This document shows positions 33,701-48,754 of a stretch of 64,000 nt of DNA, piece by piece. The stretch spans positions 11,595,001 to 11,659,000 of the forward strand of contig NC_003075.7 in the NCBI RefSeq assembly GCF_000001735.4, in the 5' to 3' direction. Positions within the stretch are counted from its first letter, which is position 1. Every line of letters starts with the position of its first letter. Both the position numbers and the translations under genes were made by a program. The notes below the pieces were generated by a model. It was given only the letters and a program-made list of their open reading frames with translations. It was not told where the DNA came from and ran no database searches. The DNA comes from Arabidopsis thaliana (taxonomy: Eukaryota; Streptophyta; Magnoliopsida; Brassicales; Brassicaceae).

Positions 33701-35964
33701 AATCGTGACCATCTTAATTAGCTCTAATAAGTTAATGTTAACACACGAAACAAGGACTATTGTTACTACGAACCTTTCACATTAAAGCAATTTTTTTTTT
33801 TTTTTGACTCCACTAGTTATCGTGCTACGAACCTTTCACATTAAATACTGAATGCAAAAATCAAGAAATAATATTTAATAATATCACCGCGTCTGATAAC
33901 TCGTTGACATTAAAACGTACCATGAGGCCATAGACGAGACTGAAGCAGCTGTTTCCGATGGACGCGGCGGCGAGCTCATTTTTACCGAGATGTCCGGCGA
34001 AGATCCGAGCGGAAATACCCATTCCGCTGTTGACTAAATAGACAAGTATCGCCGGAAGTGCCAACCGGAAAAGTAGCTTCATCTCTATGCATGCCCCTAA
34101 GTACACGCGCCTCCGGTACGGAAGGCTACGCTCCGTTAAAACACTCTCTAGTCCGAGTCCGACGTCTGCCGGAGGTTTACGCTCCGAGACAACCGGAACC
34201 ACCAATGGTCGCCGGAGATCGGCTAAATTCGTGGTTTCACTAGGCACTTCCATAGATTGGGAAAAAATTTACAAAGAAAAGGGTTTTGTCTATAATGATA
34301 AGACTGAGGAGGAAATTTGGAGATTTAAGGATCTGTGTGGTTTTTTTTGAGATAATCAAAATGAAGCTCTTTAGTGTGTTATAAATAGAGATTGTACACA
34401 TAATTAAAAAAGAAAAAGTTTTATTGAAAATGGGTATCTATTTTTTTATATCTTTTTTCCTTTCTTAAATGAACAATAAAACAAAGAACGATATGATGAT
34501 CCAAGAAAAAAGTACATATTGTAGATTATTCATATTAAACAATAGAACGTGTTGCACACAAAAGAAAACAAATCTAACGTAGAAGATCTTTACAAATTCT
34601 AGTATAAAGTAAGAGAAAACAGTAGAAAGTCCTAATATTAGGTAAACAAACAAATTGCTCACATGGGCAAAAATTAGAAAGCTCAGTTTTACACTATAAT
34701 CCAAAGAGAAAATCATAAATATTTAATTGACTACTCATCATAAGCATACAATAATATTCAAAAGAATGACTTGCAAAACAAACGATACTACAAAAAATTA
34801 TTTATTTTGGTCGACAAAAAATGCAATTATATCATTTATTAAGCAAAACGACAGTTACAATTAATCGTTAAGTTATACTAGCTGACAAGAAAAAGGAATC
34901 GTTTCACGGAATTCTAAGGAAGTGAAAGATTATTCTCTTACAAAATCCAAAAGTTGAACTTTTTCACACAAAAACTCACCATAGTGATTTCGTCTAGTAA
35001 AAACTCTTATCGTGATCGTGTGTTAATGCAATTAGTTGCATTACGTAAGTTTCTATCCCTAAGAATATCGAGTAGTTAACTTCATTCATAGTTACCATGG
35101 CGGTAATAGTTTATATATCAATACGAGTAAATTCAACGCCTGAAGAAATCGTGCCTAGTAGGAAAATTAAAATTAAAATCGTGCCTAGTAGTTGACCCCA
35201 AAATAAAAATTAAAAAATTGAAGGAAAATGGTAAAGATTCATAAGACAAAAGAACCGAATAAATGGTATGTAATCATTAAATTGTAAGAACAAATTAGGA
35301 TATAGGAATATAAGATAGAAAAATACAGCATCGTTTACAGGCTGTTATCCTTAGCAAAATAAACGTGGTTTGCTAAGCTTTTAGCCATTTAGGTTAGGTT
35401 AATAATATATGAGTACTTTTATATGTTATGTCAACACACAAAACGAGAAAATCAAAATCTTTAATCCTTAATTTCCAACTAAATTATAATGCTTATAATT
35501 TACTCCACCATTTACTTCACTAAATATACGATAACGCTTATAACAAATGAAAATAATAATTAGTATAAATCTTCATATATAATACCAACATGTCTCCTCA
35601 TATCATATTCATATGGGTACGGTAACGTAAATCATACCATAAGTCCATAGACGAGATTGAAGCAGCTATTTCCGATGGACGCGGCCGCAAGTTCTTGACT
35701 ACCAACATGACCGGCGAAGACACGAGCGGATATACCCATTCCGGAGTTGACTAAATAGATAAGTATCGCCGGTAGTGCCAACCGGAAAAGTACTTTCAAC
35801 TCTATACAGGCTCCTAAGTACACACGCCTCCGGTATGACAAGCTACTCTCCGTTAATACGCTCTCGAGCCCGACCTCTGGTAGAGGTTTCACCTCCGTGT
35901 CTGCCGGATCTACTAAAGGTGTCCGGAGATCGGTTCTTTCCACTGTCTCATTTGACACATCCAT
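30788..35964 (-). CDS. DTX39: MATE (DETOXIFICATION) efflux transporter, tandem copy 2, with two alternative first exons
   Basis: Paralogue of the upstream MATE gene. Shared exons are 32548-31917, 31769-31713, 31619-31381, 31285-31167, 31075-30989 and 30883-30788. Two separate first exons, 34253-33921 and 35964-35638, both end in ...GLM with a GT donor in the same phase and can each splice to 32548. The products would be 520 and 518 residues, both with about 12 transmembrane helices and the [14 protein letters not shown] signature. The two N termini differ in the acidic leader and by several residues in the first helices. The last exon is shifted relative to the paralogue: after DLWDDK it reads [17 protein letters not shown] instead of EPLQN. 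DTX39 (At4g21910) is from memory, as is my recollection that several splice forms are annotated. Confidence 0.9.
33766..33846. repeat. Short direct repeat TACGAACCTTTCACATTAAA
   Basis: The 20-bp string TACGAACCTTTCACATTAAA occurs near 33767 and again near 33826, flanking a T-run and a short unique stretch within the long first intron of DTX39. Confidence 0.75.
33921..34253 (-). CDS. Proximal alternative first exon of DTX39
   Basis: Encodes 111 residues beginning [16 protein letters not shown], with [14 protein letters not shown] before the first membrane helix and [18 protein letters not shown] at the end. The donor ATG/GTACG lies at 33921/33920. The 5' flank (about 34254-34440) resembles that of the distal exon, so each copy probably has its own promoter. 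Confidence 0.88.
35638..35964 (-). CDS. Distal alternative first exon of DTX39
   Basis: Encodes 109 residues beginning [16 protein letters not shown] and ending [11 protein letters not shown]; the donor ATG/GTATG lies at 35638/35637. The frame is intact, with no stop or shift. Its leader [10 protein letters not shown] resembles [11 protein letters not shown] of the neighbouring MATE gene more than that of the proximal exon. Confidence 0.88.
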
Positions 35965-35999
35965 AAGTTTAATTTAGTTTGTTTTTTTTGGTTTGGTTT

Positions 36000-38900
36000 T
36001 TAAGGTTAAAGTTTTGCGAGCAAAAGCAAGAAAATGGTTTGTTTATAAAAAGACTGAGGAGGAATTATGGGTGGACATGTGGGGTTTTTGACATGATCAA
36101 AATGGAGATAAGAAAACTGAACCCTTTTTGTGTTGTTAGATTGGGATCGTACACGTAAGAAGAAGAGAAAAAGAAAACTCTTATTGGAAAATGGGTTTTA
36201 TGCTTTTTAACTCTCTTTTTTTTTCCTTCTTTCGGTCTGATGAGTGAAGACTGAAGAGGGCCACACGAAACTGCGGGTGGGATCCAGGGATTAAGTAAAA
36301 CACGATTGTGAATTACTATATATTTATATAAATAAAATCTATATAGGTAATAGAGGCAATAAAATATAATATTTAGACACATTGCATAGAACATAACTGA
36401 AATGATTCTAATAAAGAAATACTATTAAATATATATTCAATACAAAATCTATAAATTAATATTTAGGACCATAATATTTTCTTGATATATAGACATTAAT
36501 TGACAAATATATTAATATTTATTAGTTTAAACATAACTATGTCACTTATTAAACTTAGATTTTGACTAATTAAGTGTGGTCTAGAGGATTTTATTATAGT
36601 GGATTGATGATTTTCATGTAGGTCAAGATTAGATACTTCACTCTTTTCCATCTCCGCAAATTTACAAACGCCATAATTAAGGTGAACACTAACGGACAAA
36701 AGTAATCAAACTATAAAGACAAGGACTATTGGGTTATAAAGTGTCACAAGCGTGAAGAAAAGAAACAATTGAATCTTCTTGCTTTAGTTTTGTTTTACCA
36801 CGTGTAAAATGTACGTATAGTTAATTGGTTAGAGTTTAACTAATTTCAAATTCCATCACGTGACTGTTAGTTACAGTACTATCTTATTATACGTTGCGAT
36901 CGTGGTACCAAAAACTCTATATCGTATAAAATCTTGATGTCGTGCGAAAGACTGAGCTTACTTTATCAATAAAACAGTAATGATTTATACGTAAAAGATT
37001 TGAGATTCAGTGACTGCGCCCCATACAGCATCATATACTTTATAAAAATAAATGAGATGATCAAATTATAAGATTTTATTTGATTAAAATTTTATAGCTA
37101 TGATCGCGAAATATTACAGAAACTATGGAAAGAACTAAAAAAATTAAACAAAAGATATGAGTGGATACTTTATAGTATATCGACATGTCAATTATAACCG
37201 ATGTATGCCATTTGGCTAAAAACATCACATGCGTCTTTAGAATGGTTTTGCACCAAATAAAAAACAAAACAAAAAAAAGTCTCTAGAATGGCTGCAACAA
37301 AGAAGTCACCAAATTTTGGAATTAAATTCATGAATGAACCCAAAATCTGAAACCGTAAACAAACGATTCAAACTCAAAGTTTAACCTAAATATACTTTTA
37401 GGAGCATTAAAAAGTGGATATAACCGATGTTGAAATGTTTATGTCACATAAAAATGAGTTACAAAAATATTAATTAGAGTTACGGTCGCCAAATATAAAA
37501 AATAGAAAAATAAATAAATAGGATTTGGAGAAGCTAGAGAAAAATAATAATAAGAACAAGACGAGCTTTTTATTTTGTAAAAAATAAAAATTTTGCTAAA
37601 AATTAACATTTTTATATAATTAAGCATTTAAGCTTAATAATAACATATGGGTAATATGAGATTATCTTAAAAATTAGACAACTCAAGCAAAAGTCTCCAA
37701 TTTTATATCATTCTAAACAGTTTCTTCTTTAGTTTATTGCTAAATTCAAATAGAAAAAGACAAAGAGTATTGAAAGTTAAAAACTAATCACTATATCATT
37801 TTTCTTATATTCGTAGTCAAAGTACATGTACATTTTCTATACCCTTTTTTAGCCTTTATTACTTACTCAAACTCTCGGTAGTTTCCTCTGGTTCCGTTAT
37901 TCCGTCTAAAATACCGAAGTACCGAACATATGTAAATGTCTAATATTGCACATAAATAGATATGCAAAAGCGATGAGATGAATAAATGATCGTAAGTAAT
38001 ATTTGCTTGATATCAATGATATGATAGTGACCCAACAATTGTCTACTTGCGAGCGACGTTTGCACCACGAAAATAGGCATGGACTTGTCTATTTATTTTT
38101 ATTTTTTTGTTTGCTAAAGTGGTCTTGTCTATTTATTTTAAGTTCTTCATCTAATCTACAGCTGAATTACACAAACAAACAAAAGCGTTATGAAATCACA
38201 AACTCAACTTGTAAGTGAAATCTTACCTACACCAACCTTATTGGGTCCGTACCATTCAATGATTTATGCATAACACTGAAATCTAGAAAATTGTAAAATT
38301 AATCAACGTTTCGATATGTTTACTAAATTTAAATCAACTTTCTTACAACTAAAAATAAATAAATTATGTGGTATTTTGGATCACTAATTATTTCTGGAGT
38401 AATTAGTTAGTGATCCAAAAATATGGATGAGTACACTAAGATGTCTCAAATCTTTGTCTTTTATCCTAAATATTGGACCTATGTGATGTCTACAATTTTA
38501 TCGGATTGGGAACCGTACAAGAACAATTTAGTATTCTCTTTGTCTCCGATGTTCAAGCTCAAGAGCTTTCTGAGTCTCCTTACAGATACAGATACATAGA
38601 AACTTAACCATTAATTATTTAATTGTTCTCACTCCATACAGAAATCGTACGGTTTAACCTTTGTACAATTTTGAATAAAGCAAACAAAGACCTAAAAGCT
38701 AACCGAGCTCTCCCACCTAGACTTAGCAGCTCATTGACTCGACCGAGCTCTCCCACGGTTAGGAATAAAATAGAGTCTAGTGGACGTGAAGAAAACAAAA
38801 AGAAGATTATTAATCAATATTTCTCAGCTCATAAGTAGGTCAAGTTTTGACATCATAACTTAAATTTAAAATTGTTGATGTTGGTCGTTGGATAAGCGGT

Positions 38901-39872
38901 AATTAAGATATTTAAATTTAGTATAGTAAACATTATAATAGTGGACTTACTTAAAATAAGTAGACATAATTTGTGAACGTAAGATAAGAACAGGCCTCTT
39001 ACGCAGGCCCACTTTGTGACCAGCGATAAGAAGTGAGCACTGAGTAGCAGCGAGTTATTTTCTACTCTCAGATCATCACTAACCAACACAAAATAACATC
39101 TAAAATCCTTTCGGAAGAATCTCTCAGAAGAAACTAATAAAGAAAAACCTGACACAAATTTTGAACCCTGTCTAACTCTAAACATGGTTTCGAGAAATTG
39201 AGTTTTTGTTTTCTTAAAAATTAATTTAGTTTCTTATTCTTTTAATTGTGTCTTTTATTTAACCGTTAGCTTATCGGCTGAGAAAGATTTCGGCTATGAA
39301 TAATGGGGCAGACACATATTGACGTAAATGAACGCTTTTATGTCATCATCCTTATTAAATTTAGAAAACACGTGGTTAATAAATACTACGAAATACAAAA
39401 AAAAAAAATGAAATGAAAGCATGCCGCATGCGGTACACATACACATCTTCTGCCATTAATAACGTTCGCAATGCATGATAGGTTATTACTTACTCCTTTT
39501 ATTCCTAAAAAAAAAATGACGTTTTCACATAAATTAAGAAAAATAAATTTAATATTATTTTTATTATTTTTCTGTTAATTTAATAATATAAGTTTTTATA
39601 TTAGTTACTAATAAAAATAATAATAATATTAACCTACAACATCAATCTTCATGAAACAAAAAATAAAATCCAAAACATCAAACTTCACGGAGAATATTAA
39701 ATTTTGAAATCTTTGAAAAATGGTATGCGATAAATTATAATTCAAAATGCGTCTTTACTTGCCAACATTCCAATTAATAATGAAAAATTATAATTTAATT
39801 ATAATTTCTTCTTGCTTTAAGGTATTTTATCTGTCAACAAAAATAAATAAAGGTATTCTATCCTAACGTGTT
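36000..39872. other. AT-rich intergenic DNA
   Basis: About 3.9 kb without a supported gene. It contains the distal promoter of DTX39 (36000-36200), a 14-bp-arm hairpin at 38374-38420 and two copies of ACCGAGCTCTCCCAC 40 bp apart (38702 and 38742). Open frames here are short and have no recognisable family. Confidence 0.65.
38374..38420. repeat. Inverted repeat, 14-bp perfect arms
   Basis: TTTTGGATCACTAA at 38374-38387 is the exact reverse complement of 38407-38420, with a 19-base loop whose sides (AATTA/TAATTAG) extend the pairing loosely. It lies far from any gene. Confidence 0.75.
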
Positions 39873-40120
39873 ATTCTATCCGTTTCGTATTAGTTGTCGT
39901 TGTAAAATTTAAGTTTTGTTTTAAATTAGTTATTGTTTTTAGTTTTTAATGCAAATGTTTTACAGATTTTCTAATTTTATTCCTATTTTTAAACTTATTA
40001 TTAATAATATCAAATAAAATAATATATTAATTAAGAATAAAATAAAAAAATAAATGTTTTTTTAATGGCTATAAAATCCTTAAATAACAACTAATTTAAA
40101 ATAAAAGAATATAACAGAAT
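39873..40120. mobile_element. Probable MITE with imperfect terminal inverted repeats
   Basis: The left end ATTCTATCCGTTTCGTATTA is mirrored by the complement of the right end, which starts ATTCTGTTATATTC and continues into TTAGTTGT(T/C)(A/G)TT-like sequence at both ends. About 248 bp, very AT-rich, non-coding. An ATTCTAT/AGAAT junction could be part of the repeat or a target duplication. Confidence 0.5.
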
Positions 40121-41083
40121 ATTTTATATGATATAACGTTTTCAAATTAGTTTTTTCTTTTTTGTAGGATTTGAATGTGAAACGTTGACAATTTGATGCC
40201 AACATGTGAAACCATTAACCATACGTATACATCCTTTCCTTAATTAGTCACTAAAACTAGTTTCAAAATTATGATTGAATGACATCCTCGAACCGATTGA
40301 ATGACATGCATGCAGAAGGCATGGGTTTACAAAATACAAAATTATGTGCATATGGTTTAAATCGGTACGTTAGATACACCGTTTTGGTTTCAATTTGAAT
40401 AGTGTAACATTTTAATTTTGAAGAATTTGGTCCCCATTCGTTTATTTTCAGAAAAAAAAATCATTTAGCCAAATTGTTTTTTTTGTTTAACTTAACCAAA
40501 TTGTTAGTTTTATTTCTTTGTAATTTATCCAAATGAGCATTCCTTATTTAAGAAAAAAAAACGTAAGATTAAGTACACAATCCACAATGGCTTATGAAAG
40601 CAAAAAAAAAAAAAAAAAAAATCATGTTAACAAAAAAGTTTGTATGACATTTATGTCTATAATTGGAACTGATTGATAATTTATGGTGACCGCAAGAAAT
40701 TTAATTATCATGTCGTGGACCTATATGCAGTTATGCACTACCATCATTTTTAGATGCGACTATACGTCATTTAACATTTCGCAAAACAATGTTTATGTAT
40801 ATTTATACATAATAATTTTAATTGATGTTTACGAATTTCACATTTATTTCACATTTCTTTTTTCTTTCTTTTTTTTCTAAACATCAATCAACATCTAGCT
40901 TTTAGGTCTGATAAATGGCGAAGACAATAAAACAAACAATTTCAATAAAAAAATTAATTACAAAACCAAACATGTACATACTTTTTTAAAGCTAAAATCA
41001 CCTGTCGAGAGGGTCAAGTTTAGACACACGCATCACTCAGATTTTTTTATCTATTTTTTTATAAGAAAAATAAAAAAATAACA
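40121..41083. other. AT-rich spacer
   Basis: Holds an A-run of about 18 at 40603-40621 and the 3' flank of the small acylated-protein gene. No gene or further repeat is seen. Confidence 0.6.
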
Positions 41084-41473
41084 CTAATCCATCTCCGGTA
41101 TGCTTTGCAACACCGGTTTCCATGGTTGGTGGTGATTCGTCACATCGACCGCAGAGAATCCGATTTGGTCTCCACCTTCGAAAATTAACTTAGAAAGAAT
41201 CTCTTCCGCCGTTAAACTCTTCAAACCAATGTTTCTCATGAGATCTTCAAGTTCCTTTTTCGTTATCCTTATCTTAATCTCTCTTCTCTCAGAAGACGAT
41301 GACGAACTTGTTGACGTAACGTTGCTTGTTTCTCCGAGCAGCTTCTCTCCGTCGTCGTTGTCGTCGTGAACCACGGTGGATCTTCTTCTTCTCCTTCTCT
41401 TGTTATATGATCCATTATCGTCTCCTGACCACGACGTCGTCGTTTTTTCCGTTACGCATATGCAGTTTCCCAT
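41084..41473 (-). CDS. Small predicted acylated protein, unknown function, 129 residues
   Basis: A single frame runs from ATG 41473 to TAG 41084. It starts MGNCICVTEK: glycine 2 followed by cysteines 4 and 6 is a classic N-myristoylation plus palmitoylation site, so the protein probably sits at a membrane. Then come an arginine run (residues 26-31), a long serine tract (about 54-60) and a charged helix-forming C-terminal half (IKIRITKKELEDLMRNIGLK). That half resembles plant calmodulin-binding-like or small MGN-type proteins, but I cannot name the domain. Probably At4g21920. Confidence 0.8.
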   Translation of the reverse strand: MGNCICVTEKTTTSWSGDDNGSYNKRRRRRRSTVVHDDNDDGEKLLGETSNVTSTSSSSSSERREIKIRITKKELEDLMRNIGLKSLTAEEILSKLIFEGGDQIGFSAVDVTNHHQPWKPVLQSIPEMD

Positions 41474-43935
41474 TTTGTTGTGTTTATTTGATGATTGAGT
41501 TTGTTGAGATAAGTATTTATAGCTTAAATGTTTGATTGTTAATATTAAAAAATGGATATAAGGCTCGAGGGAAAAAGATTAGATTTGTACGGCCATGTTG
41601 GGAGAGAATACAAAGGTTGATTAGTCTTTACGTAGAAGGTCTTGTTTTTCAAAGTTACGTTGTAATTAGTTGACCAAAGCTGTTTCATCCTCATCCACTT
41701 CTTGTAACTGATTTACTTCCAAAACAGAACACAAAAAAAAAAAATTGTCGACATGAATTACTTCAAGTAAATTGCATCTTACGTACAACTTCTATATTAA
41801 GATATTGGATAACATTTTATTTTTCGTTTGATAATCTTATCCGAACTCATTTTTGAGATTACGTGAAAAAGTGATAAGATACGAAAATTGAACTCTAAAG
41901 TTAGATAATACAGTATAAATTCGTCTTGAAAAAATGATGTAAAAAGTAAAAACAAATTAGATTTTTTTTTGTTGTCAACGAGCAACCTATCCTATGACCA
42001 AAAAAAAAAACCTTCAAACTTTATCCCTAATATTTGACTTAGTGAATTAATGAGGACCGTATAAGAGTATATTCAGAGATGTACCACAAAAATTTAGTGT
42101 CCACTAGCTTTTTGGTAATATATAATTTAATAATTAATTATAACTTTGGAAAGAAAAAAAATATAAGGGGAAAATATCAGTTAACTGATGGAAGTTGATG
42201 GGAGTGGACTTAAAAGTTGCTTAGTTCAAATAATTGTCTATTATGTCGGCCGTGCCCTTCCAAAGACTTGCAACTTACAACAATGATTTTAGTTGTTTTA
42301 TATTCTAATTAACAAAATATTAGTTGTTGGAAATATTAGTATTTTTTTTGATAACCATTTTGGTAATTTAGTAACTTTATTCACTAACGTTATATTACGA
42401 GGTTGGGACATGATGGCATCGTCAAAAGATAGTGACTTCGAATCTCTTACAAGATAGTTAAATAATATATTTCTGCGTGGTTCAACACCATGGTAACAAA
42501 ATTGTGTATCAATACCTGAATCAATTTTTTCATGGAGGGTTACGCCAAAAATAGTCTAATTATTTTGTATGGAAAATATGTAGTACTTTTTCACGTGATA
42601 AAAGAAATAAAAGTATGAAATGGCGTCTAATCTATGGGTAAAAATTTTGGTTAAAAAAGGAATAATTATTTTTGTTTCTTTTTTTGACTCGAAATATATT
42701 TTTGATTATAAAAGAAGGAACGTGTGAAGTGTCACACTGTCAGCTTATCTATTTGCATGGGAAGGGCATCGCTTTTTGACTTTTTCTTGTCTTACTGATT
42801 CCTTTTTCACTTATATAATCTCTTTCTCTTCTTCCTCCAAATTCACGTGTACAATATTGTACAGTATATTGAAATTTTGGTCATCGTACTTAGTTGCTCT
42901 GCGTATGAACAGAACCAGGTCAAAACTACGTATTGCAAATTTCCACCAAGAAAAAAATAGAATACGGTCAAGTATTTTCATTTTTCTCGTCCATTATTTT
43001 CATCCATTAGATATACATTCAAATACCAATAGCAAGAATTACGTACAGTATAACTAATTCTATATGGCATTATGTCATTTCTTTTATAGGCATTATGTCA
43101 TTTCTTTTATAGGCCCATATTGAGTAACTGAAATAGGCCTGATTCACAGTTAAAGTAGTGTATCGTTGGGGAGCCCGTTTCCCCCAAAGAGAAAAAATCG
43201 TTATATACCAAACATTGAACTAAACAAATACGAATCGACCAGGAAAAAAATGAACTAAACAAATAAGAATAAGTCAATAAACTGTTCAGGACTTCATGCT
43301 TACAAAAGGAATTGAGTATTTTTAAATTCTAATACTAGATAAACTATCCGTGTATACATGCAGATTTTGCTCATAATATTTTCTATCTCACTAATAGACA
43401 ATCAAAATTTGACTAATTTTTATACTTTCTTTACATCTTATAGGATTAGAACTAGATTTACCGAAATTTATTTATCTTCTCATGACAAGTTAGTTGACAC
43501 ATGGTTTTCTTAAAATTTGAAATATTTTTTTTGAGAAAGTTCGTCTTAATATATGAGAGATTTGACACACATGAACTGATAAAATCCAATCAATCATATT
43601 TCATTTGTTAATGGCTTAATAAATTATTACATATCAATCACTTGGACAATGGAGTATGGGACATGCATGTCACGTGTTTATGGTATAAGATTATGTAATG
43701 AATTCGAATATGAATAGTGGAAAAACGATAAGAGTTTGAGTAATCAATTGATTAATAAAAACACTAATAATTGAGGCAAAGTTAAAAAGAAGGAAAGGAC
43801 AGAACAATCATGGACCACATGTAGACTTTGCTAGTTTAGTTCGTCGGTCTCCATCGTTAGCCATTCACTCTCCAATCCAACAACACCCTCGTCGAGTCCG
43901 GTCTCAATCTGCCTATTGATGGGTTCAGATTAGAC
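41474..43935. other. AT-rich intergenic DNA
   Basis: No supported gene. Contains two tandem copies of a 23-bp unit (GGCATTATGTCATTTCTTTT...) at 43066-43111 and a G-box CACGTG at 43671-43676. Open frames are short and unrecognised. Confidence 0.65.
43066..43111. repeat. Two perfect tandem copies of 23 bp
   Basis: The unit starting GGCATTATGTCATTTCTTTT occurs at 43066-43088 and 43089-43111. Confidence 0.9.
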
Positions 43936-44048
43936 CACGTGTCAACGTTAATAGACAAAATTAGTTGGACCTGCTTGCAATGAGTGAACACGTGTCGAAC
44001 AGCTGAACTGCGACATATCTTGTGTGCTTTCCCATGCGGAGATATATA
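43936..44048 (+). promoter_or_regulatory. G-box/ABRE pair with TATA box, no coding frame downstream
   Basis: CACGTGTC occurs at 43936-43943 and 43989-43996, a bZIP/ABRE-type element, and TATATATA lies at about 44042-44049 followed by GACCCCACC. The spacing looks like a plant core promoter with proximal elements. The next coding gene (DUF584) begins at 44893 and has its own TATATATA near 44723-44730. This promoter may therefore start a long leader or a non-coding RNA. Confidence 0.4.
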
Positions 44049-44892
44049 TAGACCCCACCTTCAGCTACAGAGAATGAAATAAGCCAATTATATGTTTATG
44101 TAATTTTGTCGAATCTGCACCATCTCTTTCGGATACATACAAAAATACCAAAAACTAAATTCGGGGGAATAAACTATAGTTTCTCATTTCAAATCTTTTT
44201 TTCATGTAAACTCAAAGCATTTGCCATTCATATATTTCACGTATGCTTGGCTAAGCTTAACGACTATTGTACATACTAGGACGTGCACAAATCTCTAAAT
44301 GGTACCATGATTTTAGTTATACTTCAATACTGTGAATGAGGGTTTTAAATGACAAGAATATCAGAAGTTTCACGGACTATATGGATTAATATAGATTTGA
44401 TATAAAATTCCTTACTTATCAAAATTAATCATCGTGTGTCTCACAAATCTATATTGAAGCTACTGTAGAAATGTTGTTAGAATGCATGATGGTACGTCGG
44501 CAAGTAAGACATCACATTGTATATGATTGAAATTACTTTTAGAATGGGAAAAAATAAGTCTGAAGTTACTAGCTCTCGTCTAAAATGCTGAAAGAAATAC
44601 AAAATAGTAGTGCGTCGTTATCTAAATGGTTCTTTTACGTGGACTATGACATCTTCTTCTGATCTTACCGAACATAACTGAGTAAAACCACACACAAAAA
44701 GCAATACCTATTCACCTTTAGTGTATATATATTCACACACACACATGCTCATCCTCATCCCCCACCTTCACTTCCAAATATATTTTGAAAAACCCAACGA
44801 AAAAGTATTAATTTTGATAACTAGGTGAATAAACGTAATTTACGATTTAAATCACAGCGGGTATACAATTTTCTTAGGTAACCAAGAGAGAT

Positions 44893-45444
44893 ATGGGCAA
44901 AGGTCGGAGCTTACCGATTAGTCGAAGCGAGAGGTTTCTTGGGAGCCATCAGCAGTCCGATGACCATCATGTGGACGGAGAAACTACCTTTGAGCTGGAG
45001 CTCATGGAAGAGGATGTCTGGTCGGTGGTCGAGCCTGACGAACCAAAGGAACTAGGTGCGTGGAACGCACGCTCTCTCGAGGCCAGTGGCAGTGAATGGA
45101 GACGGAAGGGAGGACGCGTGAGTGACCTGACCGTTCCGAGTGATGGACAGAGGAAGAGACACGTGGCGACTTCTGCGCCGGTGAAAGTTCCTGACTGGAG
45201 CAAGATCCTAAAGGTGGAGTCCGTCAAGTCAATGCATAATAATAATAACGATAATGATAATGCTGACGTGGCGGATTGTGATTGGGAGAGTGCGATGGTA
45301 CCGCCTCATGAATACGTGGCCGCGCGTAGCCGTAACGGTGACGGTGGTTCGTCCGTGTTTTTGGGCGTGGGAAGAACGTTAAAAGGACGTGACATGAGAC
45401 GGGTCAGAGACGCCGTGTGGAGCCAAACCGGGTTTTATGGTTAA
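44893..45444 (+). CDS. DUF584 (S40-type senescence regulator) protein, 183 residues
   Basis: A single-exon frame runs from ATG 44893 to TAA 45444. It carries the family blocks in order: EEDVWSVVEPDE near residue 40, APVKVPDWSKIL near 97, SAMVPPHEYVAAR near 135 and GVGRTLKGRDMRRVRDAVW near the end. Members of this plant-specific family (barley S40 relatives) are nuclear or cytosolic and are induced in leaf senescence, dark and stress; the molecular activity is not known to me. Asparagine/aspartate repeats at about residues 115-126 are low complexity. A TATATATA box lies about 165 bp upstream, and G-boxes at 43671-43994 could add ABA or stress control. Probably At4g21930; paralogous to the gene at 58633. 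Confidence 0.93.
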   Translation: MGKGRSLPISRSERFLGSHQQSDDHHVDGETTFELELMEEDVWSVVEPDEPKELGAWNARSLEASGSEWRRKGGRVSDLTVPSDGQRKRHVATSAPVKVPDWSKILKVESVKSMHNNNNDNDNADVADCDWESAMVPPHEYVAARSRNGDGGSSVFLGVGRTLKGRDMRRVRDAVWSQTGFYG

Positions 45445-45846
45445 TTTTACGTAATTAATTTGATCATTAATATTTGATTGTAGTATATGATTTGTCCATA
45501 GAGTTGAAGTAATTAATTAAGCACTATACAATAACTAGTGTAATCATCATTTATTTAAAATCACTCGTCTATTCTACATGTAATTTAACATTGATCAACC
45601 AAATTCAATATCAAAAAAATTAATTCAACGGTCTTTCTCTTAAACTCTAGCTTTGATTAGAATAATCAAGAATTTAAGATAGCTGAAAATGGAATATTTC
45701 CGTGTAAAAATTAAATTAAAACCGTTAATGTCGGCGGGACATAAATGGTAATAAAAAAAAACTCGTGAGAAAACATAAATTTCCCAATCGGACTTACTTC
45801 TCCTCTAACCGAGAACACAAGAAATTCTATTAAAAAAAACCTAAAA

Positions 45847-48387
<2,541 letters not shown>

Positions 48388-48754
48388 CTGATAGATAAAT
48401 CGAGAAGCCTTGATAGAGGAACTTAAAAATTAATTAGATATCCAACATTTTTTACAGCCGTGCAAAAGAGTTGCTGACTTAAACTAGATACTAGTTGTGT
48501 TGTCCAATAAAAACAAGTGGCCTTTAATTTCTTTCTCTTATCTGATATGTCTTGTCCAAAGTTTTGGTTACTTTAGAGTACCAGCAAATTACTTTCGGAG
48601 TTATACATGTGTGCCCAATAAAGAAGTTGTAGTATAGTAGTAACATCATGTTATATCTCATACTTTCATCACTTGGAAAATATTTCAGAGATGTAGATTA
48701 TATACATATATAAATGTATGTATAAAGAGAAAAGTGGGTTTTAAGAAAAAGAAT

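Noticed and set aside
38853..39185. 110-codon minus-strand open frame
   Set aside because: Composition is AT-driven hydrophobic residues with no motif, and there is no promoter or conserved feature.
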